NCBI GenBank assembly: GCA_015680685.1
Contig: MNCI01005895.1
Coordinates: forward strand, 1,112,285 to 1,163,799
Direction of reading: 5' to 3'
Source: Gnetum montanum
Lineage: Eukaryota; Streptophyta; Gnetopsida; Gnetales; Gnetaceae
DNA: 51,515 nucleotides
Numbering within the stretch: the first letter of the stretch is position 1; each line of letters starts with the position of its first letter. Shown here one piece after another: positions 1 through 11,819 of this stretch. Made by a program: the position numbers and the translations under genes. The notes below the pieces were generated by a model. The model ran no database searches. It was not told the DNA's origin and saw only the letters and a list, made by a program, of their open reading frames with translations.

Positions 1-1226
1 ATCAAGTAAACAACTGAGAGGAGTTCGAAGATTTAGAGTTTTGGATGGCATTCTATTTATAAGATAGGCTGCAGTTAACACTACTTCTTCCCAAAAAGAG
101 TTTGGTACATGACTAGTGAACATAAGAGCTCGGGCTACCTCTAGTAAATGTCTATTTTTCCTCTCTGCCACTCCATTTTGTTGAGAGGTGTAGGTACAAG
201 AACTTTGATGAAACACTCCAGTATCATTTAGGTATTGTGTCAGGTCATTTGTGAAATACTCTCTACCATTGTCAGAATTTGGATATTGGTTTGGAAGACA
301 TTTGAGATATGTTTGTGAAACTGTTTAACGATGGATTCGGTTTCTGATTTTTCTCTCAAGAGATAAACCCAACATACCCTTGTATGATCATCAATAAATG
401 TGATAAACCACTTAGAGCCCATGAGAGTGGATTGATGAGTGGGACCCCATATGTCATTGTGTATAAGATGAAATGGCTTTGACACTTGATATGTCTGAGA
501 AGGATAATTTTTTCTAGTTTTTTTTGCACCAATACAATGTTCACATTGGAAATTTGAAGGATTTTTATTGATAAACAAAGTTGGATACAAAGATTTGAGA
601 TAAACAAAGCTAGGGTGTCTATGCCAAAGTATTATTTCTAAACTAGATGAGGTTGAAAAGGAGACGTTTTCATGAGATTGAATTTTTGAAGAAGAACCAG
701 CACCATTGAGAATGTAGAGACCATGTTTCTCCTCAGCACTGCCAATCATCCTCCCCGAAGATAGGTCTTGGAACACACAGAGAGAAGGGAAAAATGTTAC
801 TGCAGAATATTGATCTTTTAACAATTTGCTGATAGAGAGGAGGTTATACTTTAACTCCAGAACATAGTAAACAGATCTTAAATTCATCCCAGAAATATCA
901 ATTGACCCACAACCTACTACTCTTGACATAGTACCATCAGCTAAAGTGATCTTAATGTCATCATGACACTCCTTTAATTCCAAGAATAAGTTTTTGTTTC
1001 CAGACATGTGATTTGAAGCACCTGTGTCAACCATCCACTTATCATTTACATGGCAATGTGTAAAACATGAAGTACTTAGATTACCTCTATGTGCAACTGA
1101 GGCTATGGGAGTCTTTGATGATGTGTTGGCCTCCTTGAGCAGGTTGGGATTGCTCAATACTAAGGCTATAGATAAACTTTGTTCATCTATCAAAGATTTG
1201 GAAGAAGAATTTTTTCGGCCATTTAA
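1..1226 (-). pseudogene. copia pol fragment: protease and integrase
   Basis: An open stretch at 1193-240 encodes an aspartic protease with the intact motif WMVDTGASNHMSG. It is followed by the GAG-pre-integrase zinc finger (H..H then CEHC) and the start of the integrase core (NDIWGP, FIDDHTR). Reading continues to position 1 after a frameshift near 255, with the DNGREYF and NGVAERKNRHLLEVARAL type motifs of the copia integrase core readable in another frame. The product would mature the polyprotein and integrate cDNA. It is not functional as written: gag is missing, the integrase is frameshifted, and RT lies outside the window. Family assignment is secure from the motifs and domain order. Confidence 0.88.
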
Positions 1227-1230
1227 CTTG

Positions 1231-1242
1231 TTTCTGATACCA
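1231..1242 (-). other. copia primer binding site (initiator Met tRNA type)
   Basis: Minus-strand TGGTATCAGAAA directly abuts the LTR end. It matches the TGGTATCAGAGC core complementary to the 3' end of initiator methionine tRNA used by most plant copia elements. Confidence 0.75.
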
Positions 1243-1522
1243 TGAACAAAGAGATGAAATGAAATAGTTGTCTTTATTGAAGTTTATGAAAGATTGCNGG
1301 AGATGAAATGAAATAGTTGTCTTTATTGAAGTTTATGAAAGATTGCATACAAGGATTTATAGACCAGCCTTATTCCGTATTTTAGAAACAAACTAAAAAA
1401 GAAAACCAATCTCCTAGAAATCAGAAACAATAAAAATGGAAGCTATAAATAAAGGAAAACCAACTCCACAAAAAGCTGCAATTAATCCCACAAAATCAGG
1501 AATTTACTGAGTCTTTCCAACA
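1243..1522 (-). repeat. copia 5' LTR
   Basis: Minus strand begins TGTTGGAAAGACTC at 1522 and ends TTTGTTCA at 1243, the usual TG...CA ends. A TATA-like CTATAAATCC lies inside. The apparent 280 bp is inflated by an assembly duplication around the N at 1298; the true length is near 232 bp. Confidence 0.75.
1251..1346. other. assembly join: 47-bp duplicate around a single N
   Basis: Bases 1251-1297 and 1300-1346 are identical and flank an N at 1298. Two other single-N sites in the window show the same pattern, so this is an unmerged contig overlap rather than biology. Confidence 0.9.
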
Positions 1523-1924
1523 GAAATCTTTTCTTCAAATCTAGTTTTGATGGAATATGTATTTTTTTGAACTCGTAATGGCAGATAACATGATCCATGA
1601 TATGTTTAGATATAGAGCAATATTTCATGTTTTCTTTAATTGTTTGAGATATTAATTTAAAATGACTGACAAGCCTGAGAACATTTCATCATCCTTATAT
1701 TGTTTATTGTATTCTCTTTTACCTTGAGATTGACGTTTTTAGCCTCTGTGGGGATGTTGTAAACATATCATATTTTAGTGTTTACCTGCACATGCATTTG
1801 AGTGGACCAAATTGGTATATCTCTACATGAACTAAAGATATAAAAAGCGTGCTATATGCAGATTTGTCTATATGGCTCTGCCTACTTGGTATTGTAGCTG
1901 AGTGTTTCCTTATTTGTGTGGAAG
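1523..1924. other. intron sequence, nothing recognised
   Basis: AT-rich sequence between the copia LTR and the first recognised exon of the peptidyl-tRNA hydrolase gene. I looked for the upstream exon (the KPQTYMN-type segment of the family) and did not find it; it is presumably left of the window. Confidence 0.5.
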
Positions 1925-4900
1925 GTTGGACCACTGCTTGTTTATTATAAAATACCATTCCAACGCACTCTACTGGTACGTGTTTTTATTTTCTTTTAAA
2001 TTTTCATTTCAGGTTTTACTTTTCTAATAGGATTTTGAAATGCTTTTTTGGATAACTTTTCTTCATGTCAATACTGTTCAAATTATTTTTTGCTTCTCAT
2101 TTTGTTGTTTGTAATGGGTCTCACTTTTTTGCTTTGTAGATGTTTGATACCATGGAGTTGCCGTGTGGAGTGCTAAGGTTACATCCGAGGGGTGGGCATG
2201 GACGGCATATGGGGTAAAAAATTTCAAAAACTGAATGTCTTTTCATTCTTTCTTCATAAGATGCTTTTTAAAGGCTGTTTACTTTACTGATAGAAGCTTC
2301 CAAAGTTTCATGGAATTTTTTGAAAGTGTACTTTTCCATTTTATTTTCAACAATGCATTCTCAAGCAAATCATACTTGGTTAGAGAATGTGGATTGGCGT
2401 ATGCAAGTCCTAGGTTCAATTCCAAGGGTTATGCTGAGACATGTGCCACCTGGGGGCACGGTATAAATATACATTCAGGAACCATGGCACCAGCTAAACA
2501 GCCAGCCATAGTATGTCCTTGGTCAATTCATCCACTTACTATACACATGAATGTCAAGTGTTACATATATGATTTATCATTGCACCTAGAAATGGTGGCT
2601 CAAGTTAAAATATGTAGAATACAATCAGAGCATTGAAAATTGTTATTGTTTTATGGTTGATAACCACATGCAAGCTTTTGGATGCTTTGTGATCTCTTCA
2701 TTGAAATTTTGATGTACATTGTCTTTTCCAGGTAATGATATCCAGACCTTTTCTTTCAAGGAAAAAAATTCTTGACTGATTACCAAACATTAAAATTTGA
2801 TTTTTTTCAGAATTTACATTGTATTAAAATTTGTAGTCATTAACTTTGCCAAGGCTAGTCCCAAGCCTGGATACATAAGGAGGAGGGTTAACGTTAGGTT
2901 GGCAGTTGGGTAACATCATGTTGAATCTCATGGATAAGTTCTTTTTCAAATTTTGTAGGTGCTAGGGCATTCCTTAGATGCAATGTGTGGTAGTCATAGA
3001 GCCTAGTTGCTATGGAAAATGGGTAAGGGCTTGTGAGAGCATCCTCCAGATTTAAATGATTAAAGATAATATGAAGAACTTGCAACTAACCAAAGATCTA
3101 GTTCTTCATAGAGGTGAATGGTGAAGAAAACCTTATGCAGTGGATCTCATTTTGCTGGGACAAGGCTAGGATGATGATGATGATTAAAATTTGTAGTTTT
3201 TGAAAACAATAACATGGATTAGGGAGCTGTAGATCTCATTCACTTTTTTTTAGATCTCTGTAAATTTCCAATTTTAGAATAGCAAAAACACTCCATATTG
3301 TCAAAAGATCTTTCAAACTTCAATGCAAGTTTGCATTGTCTAGAGTGTTTTTTACCTTCCCAATGAAACATGGATGGTAAGAATCCACAAATCTTGATTT
3401 TAGATCCAAATCTCTTCTTATATCTTTTCTAATCTGAAAAATGAGCTATGCCTTCATTCCTTCCTTTTTTCTTTCTTTCTTTTTTAAAATAGTTGTTGAC
3501 CATTTGAAAAGAAAATTAAATCAAAGAAAATATGATGTTTGAGGCACAACTAAAATTGTCTTGGAATCTTAGAAATCCACCAAGAGATATGATACTTAGC
3601 ATTGAACTTTTAATTTCATTTTATTAGTCGTTTTTAATTCAGTGAAAATTGTTAAATTGTTTTTTTCCCTTGAAATCTACTCTCTTGCTCTCTTACTCTA
3701 TTTTGATAGTTTTGTTTTTATGGTCGGTCAAAAACCAAGGCACAATGTGTAGAAAATGCTGCTTCATTGTGCTATTTTTGACGATTTGTTTACTAGTTAT
3801 AAACCAAAAACTCTACCCATTAAGTCAAGGTTCACTTACTAGATTGCCTATAGAATGTATTCTTTATAAAAATTGGAATATGGTATTTTCAGCAGATTTG
3901 ATTTTTCTCTCTTCGGTATTTCTCTAGCAGATCTAATTTAATTAGAATTCCCTAATGGGGGATTCTATATTGTTCTCAACTTTTTCAACCAATGTTAAAA
4001 TTTTTGCTTTTTTTTTTTATCAATGTGGAAATTTCTATTGATTCTCGAAATGCAGATTTACAAGCTGGTAAGAAAAAAGTTGTGATATTTTCTTTTAGTG
4101 ATTTTGATGCAACTAAGACAGTTGATTTTGTTCTTCTTGATGATGTATATGAGTCATTCGTTGTTGATCTTTCATCACAATATGTGTTCATTCAAATTTT
4201 GGGTTACATGCCTCATAATCGAAATTTTGTTTCACAATTAAATGATGCAATGAAGAAACATGACATTCAAGTTCTTCATGCAAGGTATTATTCTTGTTTT
4301 TTCTGCTTATTGAGTTAGGCAATGCTCTAATGGTGCAACATGCCCTAGATATAAGGTCTTTTATACATAAGCATACAATGTTGATCATTTGTAAGTCGGC
4401 TCTAGTTTTTGATGTCGAATCAGAAGAATATTCTAAAGTTCCATGTTTTGTTGAGTTATATAATCTTTCGTTGATTTTTCAAAAAGCTAAGTAAGAATTT
4501 GTTAGTTTTCTTGGTCACACTAAGCATATGAAGTCTATTTTTATAACTTTTGGGTTTCAGAGATGTTTGTTTTATTAAAATCAATTTCTCAATCATAAAA
4601 AAGATTTAGTATTATAAGCAGGAGGAAATACCTATATTCAACCAATTACATATTCTAATCTTGCTAATTCTTGCAACTTTTGCCATCATAAAGGACATTT
4701 GTTTAATGCTTGTCATTTTTTGCTTAAGAAAAAGGTTTTTAAAGAAAGGAAAAAATATGTTTGAAGATAGCAAAAAATAATATAAAGTTGAAGATATGAA
4801 AAATTAAGTTAATGTCAATGATAAGAAAGATCAAGCCACTATTTGATAGTGGGAGATTTGCTTGTTAAAGGCTCTCCCCATTAGGTTGGGGAGATTCCTT

Positions 4901-7900
4901 CTCTTGGGAGTTGGGTCACTACTCTTAAGGGTTCTTCCACTCCCTCATTGGAGCTAGTTAAGAGGAAAATCCTCAAGGGTAATGATGATAGCTTTAAGGT
5001 CTGCCCAGAAGCAAGGAAGGTTGGTAGGCCAAGCTTACAAGATTTGCATATTAAGAAAATGAAGCAAGAGCTGGATTTAGGTATTTAGGAGACCCTCAAG
5101 GGGGTCTACAAAAAGTGGTCTATTAGTAGACTATGAAGATTCTCTCTTGGAACTACAGAGGGTAGGGTACTCCCTATAAAAGAAATACCCTGAGGGATTT
5201 AGTTAGGTGGCGAGGTTGTGAGATTGTCTATTTGTAAGAGACCAAACTTCAAGCAGTTTAGAGAGACCTCTTGCAGTGGCCAAGGTGGGCACTACTTTTT
5301 GTGGATTGTAGAGGATGGTTGGATGGACTTGTGACTTTGTCCAAGGTCCCAATAGAGTTTCTTGTGTAGCTCAAATTGGAGCATCACCACTTATCTTCTA
5401 GCTCATGGCATTTGGCTCACAAATCTCTATGGTCCTCAATGTTGGATTGATTGTATCCATGAGTTATGTCAAATTGTTGCTAAGATCCCTAACCATAATG
5501 CATGGATCTTGATTGGTAGCTTTAATTAGAGATTGTATGATTGGGAGAAACTAGGAGGGGAATGCACAAAGCCTTTGGGAAGCCAAGAATTTTGAAAGTT
5601 TCTCCATTATTTCGGTTTGGTTGATTTAGAAATACAAGAGTACCAATTTACATGGAGCAACAAGAGGAAAGGATTAGATTGGGTTTTATCTAGAATCAAC
5701 TGGGTCTAGGCTAGCTTAGTGTTGGTTCTTAGCAAATGCATCTTAGTCATAGCTTAGGAGCAATGGACCTTTGATCATAGTGTTATTATGTTCTTTTTAG
5801 GACATGGTTTGCATTGCTCCCCCACACTTTTGCTTTGAGAGAACTTGGCTTAGAAAGAGATGTTTGCAGAAGTTGGTGGAGGATATATGGATCTCTTAAC
5901 CCAATCAGGAGGATCCTCAAGACTTCTTAAAACAAGGCTTGCAATTGCTTAAGCAAGGGATTAGGAAGATTGCTAAGGTAGATAAATATTCTTTTAAGGT
6001 TCTTAAAGAAGAATTGCAAAAGAAATTGCAATATGTGTAGGAGCAACAAGAAAAGGGTGAAGCTTTGGAGTAAGAGAAACATGACAATTTGGCATAGCTT
6101 TAGTAGCTTATGATGGAGGAGGCCTATTGGAAAGAAAGATCACACACTAAATGGTTGAAGGAAGTGGATTGCAACACAATTTTTCTTCATTGCTAACTCA
6201 ACCAAAGAGTCCAAGGCAATGCATTCTGTTAAAGATGGGGACTTAGTTGTCCATGATCTTGAGAAAATTGCATAGGTAATATAGAACTTCTAGAAAGGAA
6301 TCTACAGAAGGGGGGACTCGAGTGCTATCACAATCCCCAATTTAATGGGTACTTGACTGTGAGGATGATTATAGGCTTCTTGCCCTCTATATGGTGCAAG
6401 AACTCTTAGGTGATATTCAGTCCATGAAAATTGGTAATGGCTGGCCAATTGAATTATTTAGAGAATTTTTTGACATGGGAAACAACATCCTTGACTCTTT
6501 CAATCTTATGCTTAGATTGGAACAAATTAGGAAAGAGATTAACTATTCTAGAATTGTCCTGGTGCCAAAGATTAGGAACCCCTCTCGACTTGTTGATTTC
6601 AAACCAATCGGGATCTGTAACATGTTGCTTCAATTGTTCACAAAGATCCTTGTCAGAAGTGTGCAACTTTTAATGCCATCTCTTGTGGGGTTTAGTAGGC
6701 AGGGTTCATCAAGGGCAAGTACATTCAAGATCAAATCCTTCTATTTCATGAGATCATGCATTTTGTCAATAGGGTAATATTCCTAGGTATGTTCCTTAAA
6801 TTTGATATAGCCTAGGCATATGATACTGTTAGCTGGAAATCTCTTGTTGAGATAATGTTGACGAAGGGGTTTCACCCTAGATTTGTTGAATGTGTATCCA
6901 CCTCCAAGTTATAGGTACCTTCTTGTTTAACATTAACAAGAGGCTTTGGGGGTTTTCCTCCCCGTAATGGGGTCTTTGCCAAGGGGATCCATTGTCACCT
7001 TATCTCTTTATAATTGATATGGATACCACGAATCCTTATTGCAGGTTTGAAGGGGTTTGAGGCTAGAGATTGAAGGGTTTATTTGCATAGCTAGTCATTA
7101 CATGGATGACACAATCTTGGCAATGAAAGAAACAATGCCTCAAGCAGAGGTCATTACAAGGGCTCTTGGCTGCATGTTCCAAGAAATGGGGTTGGTTGTC
7201 AATTGGGACAAATTAGTGGCCCACTTTATTCAGATTGATAGTGTGATGAAGGAAAGAATCTATAGAACCCTAGGGATTTGTCAAGGAACTTAGGACTCTT
7301 ATCTAGGGATACCAATTTATACCTGGGATTGTAATGGGACTTGGTCTCACTTCATCTAGAGAGTACAAACTAGGCTTGAGTAGTGGATATCTAAATTCTT
7401 AACAAGTAAGGAGAAAATCCTGCTGGCCTCTTTAGTCCTCTTTGCTATGATGAGGTACATTGCATCAGTTGCTTTCCACCTAATCAAGTTATCAACAAGT
7501 TAACCAAATTATCAGGTATTTTATTTGGTCAGTTGGGAAAGGAGGTACTAAACTACATTTAGTTTGTTGCAAGAAAGTAGCTAGGCCAAAGCCTATCGAG
7601 GGCGTTGGGGTGTTAAGCATTGAAGATTCAATCATGCTTGGGCATCATGGTCTCATTAAAAGGATTTCTAACAATAACCTTGATGAAGCACCATGGATTT
7701 CAATACTAAAAAGGAAGTACCAACTATGTTGCATCCAGTAATAATTCTAACCTTTGGCTAAACATCTGCTTGCAAGTTCATACCTTAAGTCAACTCATTT
7801 GTGAGTCAACTGCAATCCCAAAGGATGTCATGCAAGACAAGCACAGATCCATTCCTAGGTGGTAGAAGATTTGGAAGGGCAAACTACAGGAGAAAGTAAA

Positions 7901-10900
7901 GATGTTTAGTTAGCTCATCTTTCAAAGAGTGCTCCTAGTTTGGAAATTTTTCCATGAACAAAGCTTTTTTATTAACCTGACCTACCCTTTCTATTAGATG
8001 GATCATGAGACCCAACAACATTTCACATTGCTCTGCCATTTTGTTGTCCACATCTAGCAGGTTGCTAGTATTATTTCCCCTTATATGTTCAATGGACACT
8101 CACCTATAGGTGCTATTCTTTGGTTTCTGTTGAGAGCAAGGAACAAATACATCTTTTGGAGTGCCTCCTTTTCCTTGCCATCACAAATTGTTGTGAGTGG
8201 TATTTGCTTTGGAGAGAGGCTTTTGGTGTAATGGGAGTGACGCTGACCTTCGAACTAGACTATGAAGTCTTCCAATAGAATCATGCTCTCTTGGAAATGG
8301 TGTGCCATGTGGGTTGGATGGAGTTCTTTTCCCTCATGATGAGGGATCCTAACTTGGAGGATGAGGTGCCTTTTGAACATTGGAGAGGGGACTGAATGGG
8401 CTTTAGGGGTGTTTAGGTTATACTCATTGAGGAGGCAGTTGTTACTTACTTGGGGCCTTTGATGGATGGAGAAATTGTGCTTTCCACAAAAAGGGGGTTG
8501 CAAGATGTGGAGGGTTTCTTTAATGGGCTGGTCCTAAAAACCTTCAATGGGTAGGTTTCCAAATCGGTATTGCTGACCATCTAGTAGGAGGTGGTAGAGT
8601 TACTAGATAGGTTTGTTTTTCAATCTAGCAATGTTTGGAAGCTCCAAGGAGGTGGTCCAGTTTGCCTTCCTGTGATGCCTATAATTAGGTTGGTAGGTTA
8701 ACCTACCAAAATTCTTCCTTGTGATGCTCAAAAGGTGCAAGAGAGGATACCACTTGGGGCACATTGTAGCCCTTCTAGTCTACAGCCAAGCTAGCGGGGG
8801 CCTTTGTTGTGGAGTGGCCATGGCGTTGTTTACTTGTGCAGGAGTTATCTCTAGGAGGGGGCATTTTCCTTGGGTACTCTAGTGGTGGTTGGGGCTGCGT
8901 TGGGGTGGTTGGGGCTGAGCTAACTTCATTGGACAATGTGTTAGATGATTGGGTAGTAAGACCTCTTCTAGCAATGTCTAAAGGAAGCAGCAATTGATAT
9001 TCGCAAGGAGTTAGAGGCGAAATTTACTGTTGATTTGAGCAAGGCCATGGCTAAGGTCAAAACTTGTGTTCGGACTGAGGAGTAGGCCAAAAGAGAACTA
9101 GAAGAGAATGAACGAAAAAGGGAGGAGGAGCTGCATCATTGTAAGTAGGAAGAGGATAATTGCCAAAGAATGTTTCGGGAGACTGCGCTCTGGAACATGT
9201 TGGAGGACTAGCTCATACAATAAATTAGAGAAGGCCTATGCAGGGAGGTTGAAGATCAATAGCTCATGGAGGCACAAGAGGAGGCCCAAGGGGTCAAGGA
9301 CTTCTTGGAAGAGGAACAGATGTGAAAGAGTTAAGATGTGGCACATGAATCTAATGCCAAGCACTAGTTCTAGACGGGGAGATGTCCATATGTGGTTGTG
9401 GAGGTTAACAATAATGTGTTCTAGGTTTAGTTATTCAAATTTATTAGGAGTACATCTAGTGGCCTTCACCTTGACAAGGCAAGGCACATAAATAGGAAGG
9501 CACAGACCTAGCGGGAGGAGAGATACAAGGAATTTTAGGAGGTTATGGTGTTTGTCAAATTGGAACCCTATCAAAATATTCTAGATGTCATCCATATGCA
9601 AGATATGCCATAGTGCACTTGCACCAAATTCCAATATCCTATTTAATGGGTTTGTGCTATTGCTTCTGCCATGGTTTTCGTATTAGATTCTTGAGGGTTT
9701 TGGATTTTGTCTTTGACAATGCTAATCATTCAGCTATGATGCATCCACTAGGTTCCACTTTTTTTGTATGTGTTTTCTACCCAAGGATGTAGCTAGGAGG
9801 TCTTCCAACTGCATTTTTGTAACTAGAGGTAGGGTGGGTTACCCACCTCCCTTACCTCTATGTCCCATTTGTTGGTAGGTATCTCTTCCTTACAATGGGG
9901 GTTTCCTCCCCACTGATTTGTACAAAATTTTGGGCTGTAATATAATGCCTAACCTTTTTTTATAAGAAAAAAGAAGAAAAAGATAAGACTGATCAAATGG
10001 CAATAAAGAATCCACATAAGACAAGAGCTCCTATGTATATTTTTATTACCAGAGAAAGCAGTTCAGAAAAATAACTTGTTAAGGCAAATTTTTCCTTATC
10101 TAACAAGAATATTATTAACTCAAAGATTAAAACTAGTGTCAACAAGAAAGTTATAGTTGATGAAAAAATTCTTGACATAAGATTAATAACAAGCAATGAG
10201 GTGAAGATCTTTCAGAAGTGCCACCACTTTCTTGCTTTGGTACAAATATTGGTATTAACCTACAGCTCTCTATCTTGGATCCTTTTGCTATTTTAAGTTC
10301 AAGCATAGATATTTAAAAGTGATGTAAATTTTGTTAGGATTAAGTCCATCCCTTCTAATAATTAATGTTTTGCACTTTTTTTTTCAAAGGATTACTTGTA
10401 AGATTGTACACCTGAGGGAGCAGTCCTAAAATTAAACAGTTTTTTCTTTCAATATTTTTTGATGATGTTTACTTAATGTCAAACTTGTGATGTACTCTAA
10501 ATTCTCTTTGCTCATTATTCATATTTTTTTGGGGTCAAGTGCCACCCCATATTATTTATAAAAGCTAACAAAGAATTATTCTTCCCTGATTATTTTGCGT
10601 GACATTTCTTTTAAATTTTGCAGCACTGTATTTCAAATATTTACATATGTTTTTTTTCTTTCTTTTCCAGATTGGTCAGTGTGATTGAAGTGTTGAAAGG
10701 AAATAGAAAGTTTTGGAGACTCAGTATTGGTCAGTATCAATGTTGCGACAGTTTCAGAGATTTTAGGTTTTTACTATAGCAATAAGTTATTTCACATTTT
10801 CTAAATCGCACACATCATAATTTTTTTTCCAGGGATAGGAAATCCCCCCGGAACTATGGATCCAAAAGCTTATGTGCTTCAATGTTTCACTGATGCTGAA

Positions 10901-11148
10901 CGGCAAAAGGTGTATTCTGTTGCATGCATTAAGGAATTTTTCACAAATATTTGTATCAAAGAAATAGTGATTGCGATTTTCGTGTGGACACTTTCTCCTG
11001 CAGTCAGCTAATGGGTTTTTGTTGGCAGCAGATTGATACGTCCCTGGAGGCAGGTGCGGAAGCAGTGAAAATGGTATTGTCAGAGGGCTTTTCTGAAAAT
11101 GTCGAACTATTCAATAGGAGGCAAAAGTACAGTTATTTTAAAATTTAA
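1925..11148 (+). CDS. Peptidyl-tRNA hydrolase, chloroplast type (PTH/CRS2 family), C-terminal exons
   Basis: Five exons read in phase: 1925-1975, 2140-2213, 10671-10729, 10833-10909, 11032-11148. All introns have GT-AG ends and the stop is TAA. Peptides in order include VGPLLVYYKIPFQRTLL, MFDTMELPCGVLRLHPRG, GHGRHMG, SVIEVLKGNRKFWRLSIG, GNPPGTMDPKAYVLQCF and FNRRQKYSYFKI. These follow the family core (YYK, D-x-x-x-LP, GGHGGHNG, RIGIGRP, D-P, LL..F) and the plant C-terminus. PTH releases peptides from stalled peptidyl-tRNA; the plastid paralogue CRS2 instead assists group II intron splicing. The N-terminal half and transit peptide lie left of the window. In HNG, the Asn that is catalytic in bacterial PTH is Met here, so the product may be a CRS2-like or inactive copy, or a pseudogene. 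The intron at 2214-10670 is swollen by a LINE. Confidence 0.85.
2214..3980. other. intron of PTH gene, mostly anonymous
   Basis: Left part of the 8.5-kb intron. Apart from one SINE-like unit near 2.4 kb it is AT-rich sequence with no coding signal I can support; short open stretches here look random. Confidence 0.5.
2372..2480 (+). mobile_element. SINE-like unit with pol III boxes
   Basis: A box-like TGGTTAGAGAATGTGG at 2377 and B box GGTTCAATTCC at 2413-2423 are spaced about as in tRNA-derived SINEs. The end positions are not defined and no target duplication was found. Confidence 0.4.
3992..4760 (+). pseudogene. LINE ORF1-like, DUF4283-type region plus zinc knuckle
   Basis: Open stretches at 3992-4318 and 4294-4494 resemble, in layout and order, the nucleic-acid-binding ORF1 protein of plant L1 elements, with one frameshift between them. 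Further on, 4665-4722 encodes CNFCHHKGHLFNACHF, a CCHC zinc knuckle as found at the C-terminal end of LINE ORF1. Such proteins bind element RNA. The N-terminal half is a weak match and is assigned mainly from its position just before the endonuclease. Confidence 0.55.
5133..8240 (+). pseudogene. LINE ORF2: AP endonuclease and reverse transcriptase
   Basis: At 5133 the reading MKILSWNYRG, then TLRDLVRW and ETKLQ, is the start of an L1 endonuclease. RT motifs follow at 6391-6777 (SRIVLVPKIRNPSRLVDFKP, then a GFSRQGSSR segment) and at 7057-7293 with YMDD at 7099-7110 followed by a lysine-containing thumb. At 7560-7720 the WI..LKRKY type C-terminal segment is readable. The product would nick target DNA and prime reverse transcription. 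In-frame TAG/TAA stops recur throughout, many where Gln or Trp would be expected, and there are frameshifts, so no active protein is possible. Confidence 0.8.
8241..9952 (+). other. LINE 3' region with decayed coiled-coil coding
   Basis: Sequence between the RT and the tail. A broken reading at about 8985-9330 is rich in Glu, Lys and Arg in coiled-coil pattern (AKRELEENERKREEEL). I do not recognise this part; it may be the ORF2 C-terminus or sequence carried by this LINE family. Confidence 0.4.
9986..10670. other. intron of PTH gene, nothing recognised
   Basis: AT-rich sequence between the LINE tail and the acceptor site at 10670. A pyrimidine-rich tract precedes the AG. No other feature seen. 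Confidence 0.6.
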
Positions 11149-11287
11149 GAAAATCTGCACAAGCCCAAGAAATTTGAAAATGTGATTATGGAAATTTGAT
11201 AACATTTTATTTATATTTATTCAAGATTTCAGCGTTTTCAGAAGACATTTCATGCATGGTATCATATTAAAGGGGATATATTTTGTT

Positions 11288-11396
11288 CATCTACAACCAT
11301 TGCGTACCGGAATTGAACCCATGACTTGGAGCTTTCACATTAGGAGTCTTACCACTAAGCTAACACATCATTAGACATATAGCCAAATTAGAACTT
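11288..11396 (-). mobile_element. SINE-like unit, tRNA-derived
   Basis: On the minus strand an A box TTAGCTTAGTGGTAAGACT (11363-11345) is followed by a B box GGGTTCAATTCCGG (11320-11307). The spacing fits a tRNA-derived SINE head. No acceptor stem can be folded, so it is not a tRNA gene. Confidence 0.5.
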
Positions 11397-11399
11397 TAC

Positions 11400-11455
11400 A
11401 AAATCCATAACTTACAAGCTTTCAAATCCGGAGTCATACCACTAGGCTAACACCT
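11400..11455 (-). mobile_element. SINE-like fragment
   Basis: Minus-strand A box TTAGCCTAGTGGTATGACT at 11450-11432 is nearly the same as in the neighbouring unit, but the B box is missing. Probably a truncated second copy. Confidence 0.4.
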
Positions 11456-11635
11456 CATTGTTAGTATTTCTCAAAGTTTACGATCCCCCATAAGTCTATT
11501 ATCAAAGGTATGATCTTATTAGTATGACTTGTGAATTACATGTATGTTGTACATTTTATATAAGAAATTGTTGATAATGATTTTGTATTATCTATCTTAA
11601 TTGTATCATGTCATTATGTTGGCATTGAGTAATAA

Positions 11636-11705
11636 TGAGGCTTAGTGGTAAGACTCTTGGTTTGGAAACTTCGGGTTATTGGTTCGATTCCTATAGATAC
11701 CATTG
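11636..11705 (+). mobile_element. SINE-like unit, tRNA-derived
   Basis: Plus-strand A box GGCTTAGTGGTAAG (11639-11652) and perfect B box GGTTCGATTCC (11681-11691). It is the same head type as the minus-strand units 200-300 bp upstream, in the opposite direction. Confidence 0.5.
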
Positions 11706-11819
11706 AGTTGTAAAGTTATAAAATTTTGTATTGGCTATATATCTTGGGAGTGCATAATCATCTAGTTTTGATTTCAACACACACACATCCCTTCCTCACT
11801 TCTATTACTTTTAGTAAAT

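Larger units (their letters stand above)
1..1522 (-). mobile_element. Ty1/copia retrotransposon, 5' part, cut by window edge
   Basis: Reading the minus strand from 1522 there is a short LTR, a primer binding site, then protease and integrase coding that runs off the left edge. The LTR-PBS-PR-IN order is that of Ty1/copia. Nearly the whole gag is absent: only about 100 codons separate the primer site from the protease motif, so the copy carries an internal deletion. It lies in an intron of the peptidyl-tRNA hydrolase gene, in antisense orientation. No second LTR or target duplication can be checked because the element continues beyond the window. Confidence 0.85.
3990..9985 (+). mobile_element. 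L1-type LINE, decayed, in PTH intron
   Basis: A plus-strand non-LTR element: ORF1-like region with a CCHC knuckle, then endonuclease, reverse transcriptase and a long 3' region. It ends near 9953-9985 with GGGCTGTAATATAATGCC followed by a T-rich then A-rich tail, the usual plant L1 ending. It is in the same orientation as the host gene. Many stops and frameshifts mark it as long dead. The 5' end is not fixed (somewhere between 3.6 and 4.0 kb) and I could not find a target duplication. Confidence 0.8.

Noticed and set aside
11636-11705. A tRNA gene
   Set aside because: A and B boxes are good but no acceptor or anticodon stem can be formed; the same head recurs nearby, so a SINE is more likely.
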